The notes beneath the pieces are model-generated. The model had not been told where the DNA came from. It did not search any database and was given only the letters and a program-made list of their open reading frames with translations. Positions 9,304 through 18,892 of a stretch of DNA of 64,000 nucleotides are shown piece after piece. The first letter of the stretch is position 1. Every line of letters begins with the position of its first letter. The stretch covers positions 38,040-102,039 of the forward strand of contig JABSSL010000082.1 of the NCBI GenBank assembly GCA_013214355.1, given 5' to 3'. This DNA is from Saprospiraceae bacterium (GTDB lineage: Bacteria > Bacteroidota > Bacteroidia > Chitinophagales > Saprospiraceae). The position numbers were made by a program, and so were the translations under genes.

Positions 9304-9939
9304 TTATATATGTGGGGGCTTTAAGTGTTTGAAGTGCCCGTTTAGTTGGGCTTTTTTCTTCAGATTCTCCATCTCTTTGACCACGGGGAGTAAACGTTCT
9401 AGGTGTTCAATTAAGAATTCTTGCCTTTTCTGCGCGCTCAGTAAACACAACAGTTGATATTCCTGCTCTAAACTTAAGCCAATATGGTGAGCCACATCAA
9501 AAGTGGAAAAATCTTCTATGTTTTCCGGAAGCTTCTTCTGGATATTTAGCAATTGAAATAATTCTCGGGTGAGATCAAGAATCTTTTCGTTGTCTAAAAA
9601 TTGCTCATCTTCTTCCACTTCCAGCCATTCTATCTCTCCGCCAGCATACAATTTATTGGGAGCTACAGCCTGAAAGTCTTCCACGGTGAATAATCGCTGC
9701 CCCTTGGTCCTGATATCTAGTTCGCCATTGTCATATCGTTTCTCAATACTTGTCAGCTTGACCTCCGTGCCCACCTTCATCAATTTTTTGTCAATGTAGG
9801 ACGGGATACCAAAGGTAATTCCCTCTTCCTCGCAGTCCGAAATCAACTGCTTATACCGAGGTTCAAAAATATGTAGGTTGAGATCTTCTCCTGGAAATAC
9901 AACAATTTGAAGAGGAAATAAGGGCAAAAATTGACTCAT
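9304..9939 (-). CDS. LON peptidase N-terminal (substrate-binding) domain protein
   Basis: A 211-residue stand-alone PUA-like LON substrate-binding domain protein with no AAA or protease domain. The opening FLPLFPLQIVVFPGEDLNLHIFEPRY is the family signature, followed by GITFGIPSYI, the beta strands VGTEVKLTSIEKRYDNGELDI, and a helical C-terminal half. Such proteins are widespread in Bacteroidota, with no proven role. They may bind misfolded or exposed peptide segments. It is predicted cytosolic, transcribed alone, and divergent from the alpha-2-macroglobulin gene with 193 bp between. Confidence 0.87.
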   Translation of the reverse strand: MSQFLPLFPLQIVVFPGEDLNLHIFEPRYKQLISDCEEEGITFGIPSYIDKKLMKVGTEVKLTSIEKRYDNGELDIRTKGQRLFTVEDFQAVAPNKLYAGGEIEWLEVEEDEQFLDNEKILDLTRELFQLLNIQKKLPENIEDFSTFDVAHHIGLSLEQEYQLLCLLSAQKRQEFLIEHLERLLPVVKEMENLKKKAQLNGHFKHLKPPHI

Positions 9940-10132
9940 GAAATAAGCTCGCCAGATAGGTTATGGGATTGAATTCAAATAAGCTTATTCATCTAGACCT
10001 CAGCTCATAAGTTTAAATGAGTTCATTTTTATATCATGCTCAAAATACTTAACTTATGCCGGAATTTATCAAAAACTCCCAATTTATGGGTCCGAGCTTC
10101 GGCTTAGCCCAACAAACCAATAAAAACAATAC

Positions 10133-13100
10133 ATGCGAAACCTGAAACCAGGGATTGCCTTTCTACTCCTTGCAATCTCAACAATAGTCATCCTTCCCTC
10201 CTGCAAAAAAGAAAATCGAGCCCAACAGATGCCAGAAAGTGTCAATGCCTATGTGTATGCTTACACAGCAGGTGTGGTATCTCGGGCAACTCCCATTCGA
10301 GTGCGCTTCGCCAGTGCCGTAGCTACCGAAGAAGAAATTGGTCAGGAAGTAAGCGGTTTACTAAGTTTCTCCCCATCCATCAGTGGCCAAGCCAGTTGGG
10401 AAGACGAAATGACGCTGCGTTTTGACCCAGCCGAATCACTTCCTTCGGGCACGAGTTATGTTTGTACCGTAAGTTTGAAAAAGCTCTTTTCCCAACTACC
10501 GAAAGATGCACAGCGTTTTGAGTTCGATTTCCGGACTAAAGACCAATATTTTGACCTAAGTTTTAGTGGGTTATTTGCTCCGGATGTCAACGCACTCGAA
10601 GAACAGGCATTCCGCGGCACCCTCTTTACTACAGATGAGGCAGATGCAGAAAAGGTAGAAGGCATTCTAGAAGCCAAACAAGGTGGAAAAGATCTAGCTA
10701 TCGATTGGACTCATGATGGCGAAGGCCGAGAACACATTTTCACCATTCAAAATATTGCAAGAGGAAACGCTGCCTCCACAGTAGCTTTAAGTTGGAATGG
10801 CCGCCCACTAAATGTAGATCTTAAAGGAGATCGCGATATCGAAGTACCGGCCTTAGGCGACTTTAAAGTTACCGAGGTTTCCGTTGTAAGAGGTCAAGAT
10901 CAGTACATTCTACTGAATTTTTCTGACCCACTCCGAGAAAATCAAGATTTAAATGGCTTGATCACCATGCCAGATTTCAATGGCAATTTCCGATTTATCA
11001 TCGAAGGTAATCAAGTCAGGGTATATCCTTCTACTCGGGTAGTCGGTGATCGGGTTATCGTCGTCAATTCTGGCGTACGAAATACCGCAGGAAAATCCAT
11101 TCCCAAGAAAAGTGAATGGTTCTTTAAGATGGAAGATGTAAAACCAGCCATAAAACTAGTGGGCCAAGGGGTAATTCTTCCTAACTCAGACGGCTTGATC
11201 TTTCCTTTTGAAGCCATCAACCTTAATGCGGTTGAGGTAGAAGTATTTAAGATCTTTAACAATAATATTCTACAGTTCTTGCAAAGTAATCGCATTGATG
11301 GTAATTATAATTTGCAGAGAGTTGGCCGGGTGGTCTTACAACGTAAAGTTGATCTAAAACAACTCAACCCTAACGCCAATCTTAGCGAGTGGACACGTTA
11401 CGCTTTAGATCTCTCCAAATTAGTAGAAGCGGATGAAGAATCCATCTATCAGATCAGAATTGGATTCCGTCCTGCCTACACGAACTACTTCTGTGGAAAC
11501 GATGCGGGCAGTGAAACCGTAGCACTGCAAGAATCTACCTCGAGCTTTGATGAGGGTGGAGAGATTGAGAGCTTCATGGACGGTTGGTATGGAATTGAGG
11601 GCTACTACCCTGACTATAGCTGGAGGGATCGAGATGACCCCTGTAAACCTGCCTACTACAATCGTGATCGCTTTGTACAAAGGAACATCCTCTCCTCCAA
11701 TCTAGGGTTATTGGCCAAGGGGGGAACTGATAATTCATACTTCATTGCAGTATCAGATCTTAGGAATACGGCGGCAGTTTCGGGAGCAGAGTTGGAATTC
11801 TTTGATTTCCAGCAGCAATCCATGCGCATCACGCAGACCGATGCCCAAGGGATGGCTACCGTACAGCTAGATCGAAAACCTTTCGTGGTAGTTGCTCGAA
11901 AAGGAACGCAGAAAGGATACTTAAAACTACAAGATGGAGATGCGCTAAGTTTAAGTCGTTTCGATGTATCTGGACAAGCGCCCCAAAAGGGCCTTAAGGG
12001 TTACCTTTACGGTGACCGAGGCGTTTGGCGACCTGGAGATTCCATTTTCCTCAATTTCGTTTTGGAAGATAAGAATGCCAAGCTTCCGCCGAACTATCCG
12101 ATCAGCCTGACGATCTATGATGCGCGAGGACAGGTACAACTCCAGCGTACCAGCGCACAAAACGTGGCGGGGCTTTATCCACTACATTTTACTACTTCCG
12201 CAGATGCACCTACAGGTAATTGGTCAGCCGAAGTCAAGGCCGGTGGAGCAACCTTTCGCAAGACACTCAAAGTGGAAACGGTAAAACCGAATCGCCTTAA
12301 GATCGACCTAGATTTCGGGAAAGAGCGCTTATCCAAAGCGGACGAGCCTATCCGTGGAAACCTGACTGCCACCTGGCTGCATGGTGCCCCGGCTTCAGAC
12401 CTAAAGGCTAAAGTAGAACTGCAATTGAAGTCAGTACCAACGACTTTTGATAAATACAAAGATTTCACCTTTGATGATCCCGCCCGTAAATTCTCTCAGC
12501 AAGCACGGACTTTGTTTGAAGGAGAATTAGATGGTGATGGAGAGGCGACGATCTCAACTCAATTGCTAGGGAACACTTTGGTCCCGGGTAAATTGATGGC
12601 TAATCTTAAAACTAGAGTCTTTGAGAAGGGAGGAGATTTCAGTACCGATAACTTCAGTCTGCCCTACTATCCCTATGAAGCCTACGCAGGCATCGGGCTA
12701 CCCAAAAAGCAGTGGGGAGAGAAGCGCTTAGATATAGACAAACCGAGTCAGATCGATTTCGTGGTGGTGGATCCGGATGGCCAACCGAGAAGTCAACACA
12801 ACTTACAGGTTGGGATCTACCGTGTCAACTGGCGTTGGTGGTGGGACTACGGATATGATGAAGTATCCCGGTATAACTCAACCACACATTATGATGCCAC
12901 GCAGAAAACGGCCATCAGTACCAATAGCCGTGGTGAGGCGAGCTGGGATCTAACCATTTCCGAGTGGGGCCGCTATCTAGTGCGGGTTTGTGATGAAGAA
13001 AGCGGCCACTGTGCAGGCGATTATTTCTACGTGGGCTATCCTTGGTATGGTGATGAAGATCAGAACCGGAGTGCATTAGCTATGCTAGCTTTTACCTCCG

Positions 13101-15724
13101 ACAAAACAAAATATGAGGTAGGTGAAGAAGTCAAACTAACCATTCCGACCGGTGAAGCAGGAAAGGCCTTGGTAACGATAGAAAATGGAACAAAAGTGGT
13201 TGAGTCCTTCTGGACTGAAGCCAAATCTGGGGAAAACACTTTCTCCTTCAAGACGACTTCAGCAATGGCGCCTACGGTCTATGCGCACGTATCTTTGATA
13301 CAACCCCATGCACAAGCAGATAATGATCTACCCATTCGATTATATGGTGTAATCCCTATCAGTGTAGAAGACGAAGAAACGAAACTAGAACCTGTCCTGG
13401 CTATGCCTGATGAGCTCCAACCTGAAAAGACCTTCGAGTTAGAGGTAAAGGAGAAGGATGGAAAGGCGATGGCCTACACCGTGGCTGTGGTGGATGAAGG
13501 ATTACTCGGTTTAACCCGTTTTGTAACGCCCAACCCCTGGGATCATTTCTATGCCCGCGAAGCGCTTGGGGTTAAAACCTGGGATATCTATGATCAGGTG
13601 CTTGGTGCCTACGGAGGTGAGTTGGAGCGAATTCTAAGCATTGGGGGGGATGGAGAAGTAGTTCCAGGAGAACAGGACAATCAGGCCAATCGATTCAAAC
13701 CAGTAGTGATGAATCTAGGGCCTTTTGAACTTAAGAAAGGTAAAAAAGCGAAACATAGCATTACGTTGCCGAACTATATCGGCGCCGTGCGTACCATGGT
13801 AGTAGCGGCTGGCAATGGTGCCTATGGAGCTGCTGAAAAATCTACGCCGGTACGAAAGCCGCTAATGGTCTTGGCTACCTTGCCTAGGGTGCTCGGCCCT
13901 GGAGAACGTATCCAACTACCCGTCAATGTGTTTGCTATGACGAAGCAGGTTAGCAATGCTACCGTCTCGGTAAAGGAAAGCAACGGCTTGGCCCAGATCA
14001 TCAGCTCCCCCAACCAGCAAATCCGCTTTAGTAAGCCAGGTGATCAATTGGTCTACTTCGATGTACAGTTGCAAGAAAAAGTGGGTGTAGCCAAATTCAC
14101 CATTACAGCAAAAGGTGGAGGTGAGACTACAGAACAAGAAATCGAGATCCAAGTTCGTAATCCGAATCCATATATTACTAAGACGATGGACAAAGTTTTG
14201 GCGGCTGGAGAATCTTGGAATCCTACCTTCCAAGCCGTTGGCATGCCAGGGACCAACGAAGGTGTGCTTGAGCTATCCAATATCCCACCCATCAATCTCG
14301 GAGAGCGTCTACAGTATCTCCTGCGATATCCTTATGGCTGTTTGGAACAAACACTTTCTAGTGGATTCCCGCAATTATATCTGAGTAAACTTATGGAATT
14401 GGATGAGGCAGATAAGGAGCGTATTCCTAAGGCGGTGCAGGCTACCATCAATCGGCTCAAATTGTTCCAAACCGACCAAGGCGGTTTTGCTTACTGGCCG
14501 GGTGGCTCCACTCCAAATCATTGGTCTACCAACTACGCAGGCCACTTTCTCTTAGAAGCTAAAGCATTAGGCTATACCCTACCACCAGGCATGCTCGATC
14601 GCTGGATCAAGTTCCAGACCAAGGTGGCCAAGCGTTGGAACCTGAAGGAAAGTGCCTACGGTTTCTACAGCCGTAATAGCGCCGAACTCGCCCAAGCCTA
14701 TCGCCTCTACACCTTAGCCCTGGCTGGCAAACCCAATCTCGCCGCCATGAACCGCCTACGCGAAAGCGATCGCTTGAGCAAGACTGCTACTTGGAAATTG
14801 GCAGGGGCCTATGCCATCGGAGGAAAGACAGAAGTAGTCGAGAAATTAGTAGGAAATCTGGATGCCGATGTGTCCGAATATCAAGAATTATCCTACACCT
14901 TTGGCTCTCGGCTTAGGGATAGGGCAATGATTCTGGAGACCTTGATCAGCCTTGATAAACAAACAGAAGCTGCCGAGTTAGTTAAATACATTTCAGAGGA
15001 ATTGAGCAGCCAACGTTGGTTCAATACGCAGGCGCTATCCTTTAGCCTTTTAGCAGTAGGTAAATTTGTGGGGGAAGAAGGCGTGAGTAAGAAATTTGCT
15101 TATAGCTACCAACTGGATAATGGCCAAAGCGTGAATGGTGGCTCAGCGAATCCAATCGCTCAAATCCCCATTCCAATGGAAGATCTGAGTGCTCGGAAGC
15201 TATTGGTGAAAAATACGGAAGATAAAACCTTGTTTGCGCGGGTCATCCTAAATGGTCAGCCCGTAGCCGGCCAAGAGGATGCCGCAGCCTCCAACCTCAA
15301 GATTACCGTTAATTATCGCAATACCGATGGCTCCAGTATAGATCCTTCTTCTTTGGTACAGGGAACGGACTTCATCGCAGAAGTACAGATTACTAATCCT
15401 GGAACTCGTGGCATTCGATACGATGAAATGGCTTTACAACAGATCTTCCCTTCCGGTTGGGAAATTCTGAATACTCGAATGGACAATGTCCAAAACTTCA
15501 ACGAAGGAAGTCGATCCGATTACAAAGACTTTAGAGATGATCGCGTCTCTACTTTCTTTGATATTGCAGAAAACAAAACGCATACCTACCGCGTACAGCT
15601 TACGGCTGCCTACCAAGGTCGCTTCTATTTACCAGCTGTTTCCTGCGAAGCCATGTATGATAACAGTATTAATGCAAGAACGGCAGGCCAATGGGTGGAG
15701 GTAATCCGTCCAGAAGCCGGTTAA
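10133..15724 (+). CDS. Alpha-2-macroglobulin family lipoprotein (bacterial, thioester-containing)
   Basis: At 1863 residues this is the largest gene in the window. An N-terminal lipoprotein signal ends ILPSC (Cys about residue 24). Several macroglobulin (MG) beta domains follow, including LKGYLYGDRGVWRPGDSIFLNF and the SFNFT-like A2M region, then the thioester-containing helical domain. The thioester motif CLEQ is intact at Cys1403 in YPYGCLEQT, so it can in principle trap proteases covalently, as E. coli YfhM (ECAM) does. It is probably anchored in the periplasm, protecting the envelope from proteases. Bacterial A2M genes are often next to pbpC (penicillin-binding protein 1C); none is here. 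A hairpin follows the stop at 15736. Confidence 0.92.
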   Translation: MRNLKPGIAFLLLAISTIVILPSCKKENRAQQMPESVNAYVYAYTAGVVSRATPIRVRFASAVATEEEIGQEVSGLLSFSPSISGQASWEDEMTLRFDPAESLPSGTSYVCTVSLKKLFSQLPKDAQRFEFDFRTKDQYFDLSFSGLFAPDVNALEEQAFRGTLFTTDEADAEKVEGILEAKQGGKDLAIDWTHDGEGREHIFTIQNIARGNAASTVALSWNGRPLNVDLKGDRDIEVPALGDFKVTEVSVVRGQDQYILLNFSDPLRENQDLNGLITMPDFNGNFRFIIEGNQVRVYPSTRVVGDRVIVVNSGVRNTAGKSIPKKSEWFFKMEDVKPAIKLVGQGVILPNSDGLIFPFEAINLNAVEVEVFKIFNNNILQFLQSNRIDGNYNLQRVGRVVLQRKVDLKQLNPNANLSEWTRYALDLSKLVEADEESIYQIRIGFRPAYTNYFCGNDAGSETVALQESTSSFDEGGEIESFMDGWYGIEGYYPDYSWRDRDDPCKPAYYNRDRFVQRNILSSNLGLLAKGGTDNSYFIAVSDLRNTAAVSGAELEFFDFQQQSMRITQTDAQGMATVQLDRKPFVVVARKGTQKGYLKLQDGDALSLSRFDVSGQAPQKGLKGYLYGDRGVWRPGDSIFLNFVLEDKNAKLPPNYPISLTIYDARGQVQLQRTSAQNVAGLYPLHFTTSADAPTGNWSAEVKAGGATFRKTLKVETVKPNRLKIDLDFGKERLSKADEPIRGNLTATWLHGAPASDLKAKVELQLKSVPTTFDKYKDFTFDDPARKFSQQARTLFEGELDGDGEATISTQLLGNTLVPGKLMANLKTRVFEKGGDFSTDNFSLPYYPYEAYAGIGLPKKQWGEKRLDIDKPSQIDFVVVDPDGQPRSQHNLQVGIYRVNWRWWWDYGYDEVSRYNSTTHYDATQKTAISTNSRGEASWDLTISEWGRYLVRVCDEESGHCAGDYFYVGYPWYGDEDQNRSALAMLAFTSDKTKYEVGEEVKLTIPTGEAGKALVTIENGTKVVESFWTEAKSGENTFSFKTTSAMAPTVYAHVSLIQPHAQADNDLPIRLYGVIPISVEDEETKLEPVLAMPDELQPEKTFELEVKEKDGKAMAYTVAVVDEGLLGLTRFVTPNPWDHFYAREALGVKTWDIYDQVLGAYGGELERILSIGGDGEVVPGEQDNQANRFKPVVMNLGPFELKKGKKAKHSITLPNYIGAVRTMVVAAGNGAYGAAEKSTPVRKPLMVLATLPRVLGPGERIQLPVNVFAMTKQVSNATVSVKESNGLAQIISSPNQQIRFSKPGDQLVYFDVQLQEKVGVAKFTITAKGGGETTEQEIEIQVRNPNPYITKTMDKVLAAGESWNPTFQAVGMPGTNEGVLELSNIPPINLGERLQYLLRYPYGCLEQTLSSGFPQLYLSKLMELDEADKERIPKAVQATINRLKLFQTDQGGFAYWPGGSTPNHWSTNYAGHFLLEAKALGYTLPPGMLDRWIKFQTKVAKRWNLKESAYGFYSRNSAELAQAYRLYTLALAGKPNLAAMNRLRESDRLSKTATWKLAGAYAIGGKTEVVEKLVGNLDADVSEYQELSYTFGSRLRDRAMILETLISLDKQTEAAELVKYISEELSSQRWFNTQALSFSLLAVGKFVGEEGVSKKFAYSYQLDNGQSVNGGSANPIAQIPIPMEDLSARKLLVKNTEDKTLFARVILNGQPVAGQEDAAASNLKITVNYRNTDGSSIDPSSLVQGTDFIAEVQITNPGTRGIRYDEMALQQIFPSGWEILNTRMDNVQNFNEGSRSDYKDFRDDRVSTFFDIAENKTHTYRVQLTAAYQGRFYLPAVSCEAMYDNSINARTAGQWVEVIRPEAG

Positions 15725-15735
15725 GAAAGATAATC

Positions 15736-15765
15736 AGCAGAGGCCATTACGAAAAGGCCTCTGCT
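15736..15765. terminator. Terminator hairpin after the alpha-2-macroglobulin gene
   Basis: AGCAGAGGCC (15736-15745) pairs perfectly with GGCCTCTGCT (15756-15765) around a 10-base loop. No long T-run follows. It may only partly separate the A2M gene from the next one. Confidence 0.6.
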
Positions 15766-15778
15766 ACAATTCTTTCCT

Positions 15779-16237
15779 ATGAGAAACTTTAGCAGCTCCT
15801 ATCCCTACCTTTTAGTATTCTTTCTCTTGCTAGGTATCCATCACCCCGCAAAGTCAATACATCGATCTACACCCGTTCCCAAGAAAGCTTTCACTCAACC
15901 TACTCACCTCAGTGGCTTTCAGAAATGGATCCTGAAGCGCATCACGAAGCGTATCCAACGAAAATTGACCAAAGCGAAGCAGCAGGAGAAACGGAAAAAA
16001 CCGGAGATACTCTCGGTATTGGGCTTTAGTAGCAGCTTATTCGGCTTGTTGATTATCTTGGGATCTGGCTCGATCGGCCTATTCTTTCTAGGCCTGGGAT
16101 TGTTTCTGAGCCTCATTGGCTTGATCCGATATTCCGCCCATCCCAAACGACATGCTGGGGTCAGTCTGCTTTTTGCTATCCTGGGTTTGTTGATTAGTGG
16201 CGGGGTGGCGGTGGCGCTGTTGAGTTCCTTTGCTTGA
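15779..16237 (+). CDS. Small membrane protein with a signal peptide (DUF4190-like)
   Basis: A 152-residue protein with an N-terminal signal-like segment (SSYPYLLVFFLLLGIHHPAKS), a basic stretch rich in Lys and Arg (LKRITKRIQRKLTKAKQQEKRKK), then two or three hydrophobic segments: a Gly-rich pair (LFGLLIILGSGSIGLFFLGLG, then LFLSLIGLIRYS) and SLLFAILGLLISGGVAVALL. This arrangement is common among small Bacteroidota membrane proteins of unknown function. It lies 54 bp after the A2M gene behind a hairpin and may be its own unit. The DUF4190 likeness is a guess from pattern. Confidence 0.65.
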   Translation: MRNFSSSYPYLLVFFLLLGIHHPAKSIHRSTPVPKKAFTQPTHLSGFQKWILKRITKRIQRKLTKAKQQEKRKKPEILSVLGFSSSLFGLLIILGSGSIGLFFLGLGLFLSLIGLIRYSAHPKRHAGVSLLFAILGLLISGGVAVALLSSFA

Positions 16238-16389
16238 GCCTTCACCTCCGACAAACTTAAGTAGTTCTCTTACCTAAAGCAAGAAAATTCCACCTTTATA
16301 CATGGCTGAGTAGATGCTGTCCAGATAGGACAGATCCGCTGATTCTATTCGATCGGAAAGGCAAGCAAAAGAAAAAAATCGTAAAAAGA

Positions 16390-16421
16390 TTGTAAATACA
16401 TCTGACTCCAATGTATATTTG
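16390..16421 (+). promoter_or_regulatory. Promoter with embedded palindromic operator before the first ABC permease
   Basis: A -33-like TTG (16390-16392) is followed 21 bases later by the -7 box TATATTTG (16414-16421). Between and overlapping them lies the inverted repeat ATACAT (16396-16401), 9 bases, ATGTAT (16411-16416). The 33-bp block 16394-16426 recurs with two mismatches at 18861-18893, in front of padR. Two genes sharing the same operator suggests that PadR represses both. This would leave a leader of about 55 bases before ATG 16484. Confidence 0.7.
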
Positions 16422-16483
16422 TCCTAGGTATTTAAATCATCATTTTTCATCGACAGGAGAGAACCTGCTTCAATCACTCACTT

Positions 16484-18829
16484 ATGCTCAGGCACAACAT
16501 CCTTTTAGCCTTTCGGCACTTCAAACGATTCAAAGGTTCATTCTTTATTAATCAGCTTGGCTTGACGGTTGGGCTATGTGCTACCTTCTTGGTTGCACTC
16601 TGGGTATATGATGAATGGCGTATGGATAAGTTCCATGACTTAGACCAGCAATTATATCGCTTTGTATCAGACTCACACAGCAAAGAGACCTTGCTAAATA
16701 CATCCAGTCTAGTTACCAATCAATTGGCAGAAGAAATACCTGAAATAGAAGCCATGGTGAATAGTTCTTGGGGAGCGCTCCATTCTAGTCTCTCTACAGA
16801 AACCGAGAACCTCGCAGTAATTGGAGAATTTGCCTCGACACCCTTTTTTCAGCTCTTTTCCTATCCCTTACTGCAAGGCAAAGCGGACCAAGTGCTGGAG
16901 AAACCCGCTTCCATTGTGCTATCGGAGGAAATGGCCCTAAAACTATTTGGCAGTATCGAAGTGGTGGGGAAAATATTGAGATGGCAGTGGTATAGTATGC
17001 AAAAGGAGGTAAGCGTCACAGGTGTCTTCAAGATCCCAGCTCGATCTTCTATGCAGTTTGACTATGTATTGTCTTTTGATGTCTTTGAAGAGCGTTTTCG
17101 GGAAAGAATCCAACGAGGGCAACACAATACTCGTACGTATGTGAAACTTCAGGAGCATACGGATGTACAAGCGGTAAATTCAAAGATCAATGCCTTCATA
17201 CGGGAAAGATATCCAGCTTCCACTTGGACTCCCTTTCTGGTCCCCTACTCCTCTTTTTACCTTCAAAATGTCTATAAGAACCAGAAGGCCGCCGGAGGAC
17301 GTATCGTTTATGTTAAACTATTTTCCATTGTCGCTTTACTGATTCTAGTGATAGCCTGCATCAATTTCATGAATCTCTCCACTGCCAGGGCATCCCGGCG
17401 AATGAAGGAGATGGGGATAAAGAAAGCCGTGGGGGCTAGCCGCTCAGCACTCATCTACCAACACCTGATTGAGTCTATCCTCCAAAGCTTCTTGGCGGGT
17501 TTATTGGCCGTTGGGCTTGTACTCTTGATACTCCCTTATTTTGGTCAAACCATGGGGAAGCAATTAACCATTCCACATGGCCTAGGGCTATGGCTCATTT
17601 TCACCGGGGGCTTACTGTTAACCGGTTTAATAGCCGGAAGTTATCCAGCTCTCTATCTCTCTGCCTTTAAACCCAAGGAAATACTGCAGGGCCCCTTAAA
17701 AGCAGCTTTCGGTGAAGTGTGGTTAAGGAAAGGCCTGGTCATTTTCCAGTTCGGAATATCCATGATTTTGATAATGGGCGTCTGGATTGTACATCAACAA
17801 ATCTTATTCATGCAGCAGAAAAATCTGGGCTATGAAAAGGAACAGATACTCACGCTCAGAACCACCGGATTTACCGTTGAAAAACAAAATGAATTCATGT
17901 CTAGATTAGCAGGGCTCCCTGGTGTTGTGGAGGCCTCTAGCATTTCACATGCCCTAGTTGGCGGGCAAGCTTCCACGGCTGATGTACAATGGGAAGGAAA
18001 GGATCCTGAATCTCAGGTTTGGTTTGAACATGGACGACTTAATTATGGCATGATGGAGATGCTCGGTATTCAGTTGCAGGATGGGCGCTTCTTCTCAGAG
18101 GAAAGAGGCAACGAAACTAACAAGGTAATCATCAATGAAAAGGCCAGACAGCAGATGGAGTTGGAAAATGCAGTGGGGAAAATGATTCAAATTGGTGAAG
18201 ACCGGCTAGAAATCATCGGCATTACCCAAGATTTCCATTTTGAATCCTTGCATGAACTCGTTAAGCCCACTTTTTTCCGATGGAGTGATGGTCGGGCCCT
18301 CAAGATAGCGGCTAAGATTGATGTCAAAAACGAACAACAGACACTTACCAGAATAGAGGATTTATACCAATCTTTCCAGACGGGATATCCCTTTCAGTTT
18401 ACTTTCTTAAGCGAGGACTACCAACAAAAGTATGTAGCAGAACAAAAGGTGGCGATCCTATCGCGCTTTGCTGCTGCCCTAGCCATCCTAATATCCTGCC
18501 TGGGCTTACTTGGGCTCTCCTCCTTCATGGCTGAAAAGCGCACCAAAGAAATTGGAATCCGGAAGGTACTGGGAGCCTCCAGCCAACAAATCGTGTATCT
18601 ACTCACGAAAGACTTCAGCCAACTGGTTTTCTTCGCGATCCTTTTGGCGGCTCCAATTGCCTACTTTTCCGCAGATTATTGGCTCTCTAGCTTTGCCTAT
18701 CGCATCGATGTCAATCTCTGGTACATCCTCGGGGCTGGACTGTTCCTATTGTCGATCGCTTGGTTAACCGTTAGTCTACAGACCTTGAAAGCTGCCCGAG
18801 TTAATCCAGTGGAATGTATTTCCGAATAG
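16484..18829 (+). CDS. ABC transporter permease, MacB/FtsX type
   Basis: A 781-residue permease with two FtsX domains and two periplasmic MacB_PCD-like domains, the long form typical of Bacteroidota. The start MLRHNILLAFRHFKRFKGSFFINQLGLTVGL leads into the first helix. Three helices near residues 280-400 carry ASRRMKEMGIKKAVGASRSALIYQHL, and the last three repeat it as AEKRTKEIGIRKVLGASSQQIVYLL, the FtsX coupling motif. It needs an ATPase partner, and none is adjacent; the LolD-like gene at 36470 is a candidate. Such permeases move lipoproteins, peptides or drugs, or act as mechanotransmitters. It sits upstream of padR, with which it shares an operator. Confidence 0.9.
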   Translation: MLRHNILLAFRHFKRFKGSFFINQLGLTVGLCATFLVALWVYDEWRMDKFHDLDQQLYRFVSDSHSKETLLNTSSLVTNQLAEEIPEIEAMVNSSWGALHSSLSTETENLAVIGEFASTPFFQLFSYPLLQGKADQVLEKPASIVLSEEMALKLFGSIEVVGKILRWQWYSMQKEVSVTGVFKIPARSSMQFDYVLSFDVFEERFRERIQRGQHNTRTYVKLQEHTDVQAVNSKINAFIRERYPASTWTPFLVPYSSFYLQNVYKNQKAAGGRIVYVKLFSIVALLILVIACINFMNLSTARASRRMKEMGIKKAVGASRSALIYQHLIESILQSFLAGLLAVGLVLLILPYFGQTMGKQLTIPHGLGLWLIFTGGLLLTGLIAGSYPALYLSAFKPKEILQGPLKAAFGEVWLRKGLVIFQFGISMILIMGVWIVHQQILFMQQKNLGYEKEQILTLRTTGFTVEKQNEFMSRLAGLPGVVEASSISHALVGGQASTADVQWEGKDPESQVWFEHGRLNYGMMEMLGIQLQDGRFFSEERGNETNKVIINEKARQQMELENAVGKMIQIGEDRLEIIGITQDFHFESLHELVKPTFFRWSDGRALKIAAKIDVKNEQQTLTRIEDLYQSFQTGYPFQFTFLSEDYQQKYVAEQKVAILSRFAAALAILISCLGLLGLSSFMAEKRTKEIGIRKVLGASSQQIVYLLTKDFSQLVFFAILLAAPIAYFSADYWLSSFAYRIDVNLWYILGAGLFLLSIAWLTVSLQTLKAARVNPVECISE

Positions 18830-18855
18830 GCCTACCGGAGAAAAAGGTTAAAATA

Positions 18856-18888
18856 TTTGCAAATACATCAGAGTCCAATGTATATTTG
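18856..18888 (+). promoter_or_regulatory. Promoter/operator of padR, second copy of the 33-bp block
   Basis: TTTG (18856-18859), 21 bases, TATATTTG (18881-18888) fits the Bacteroidota promoter pattern. The palindrome ATACAT (18863-18868), 9 bases, ATGTAT (18878-18883) overlaps the -7 box. The -7 box ends 4 bases before the padR ATG at 18893, so the message is probably leaderless. Autoregulation by PadR is the natural reading. Confidence 0.72.
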
Positions 18889-18892
18889 TCCT

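Noticed and set aside
14115..14384. 89-residue frame inside the alpha-2-macroglobulin gene, and similar shadow frames elsewhere
   Set aside because: They overlap well-supported genes in other frames and show no independent features.
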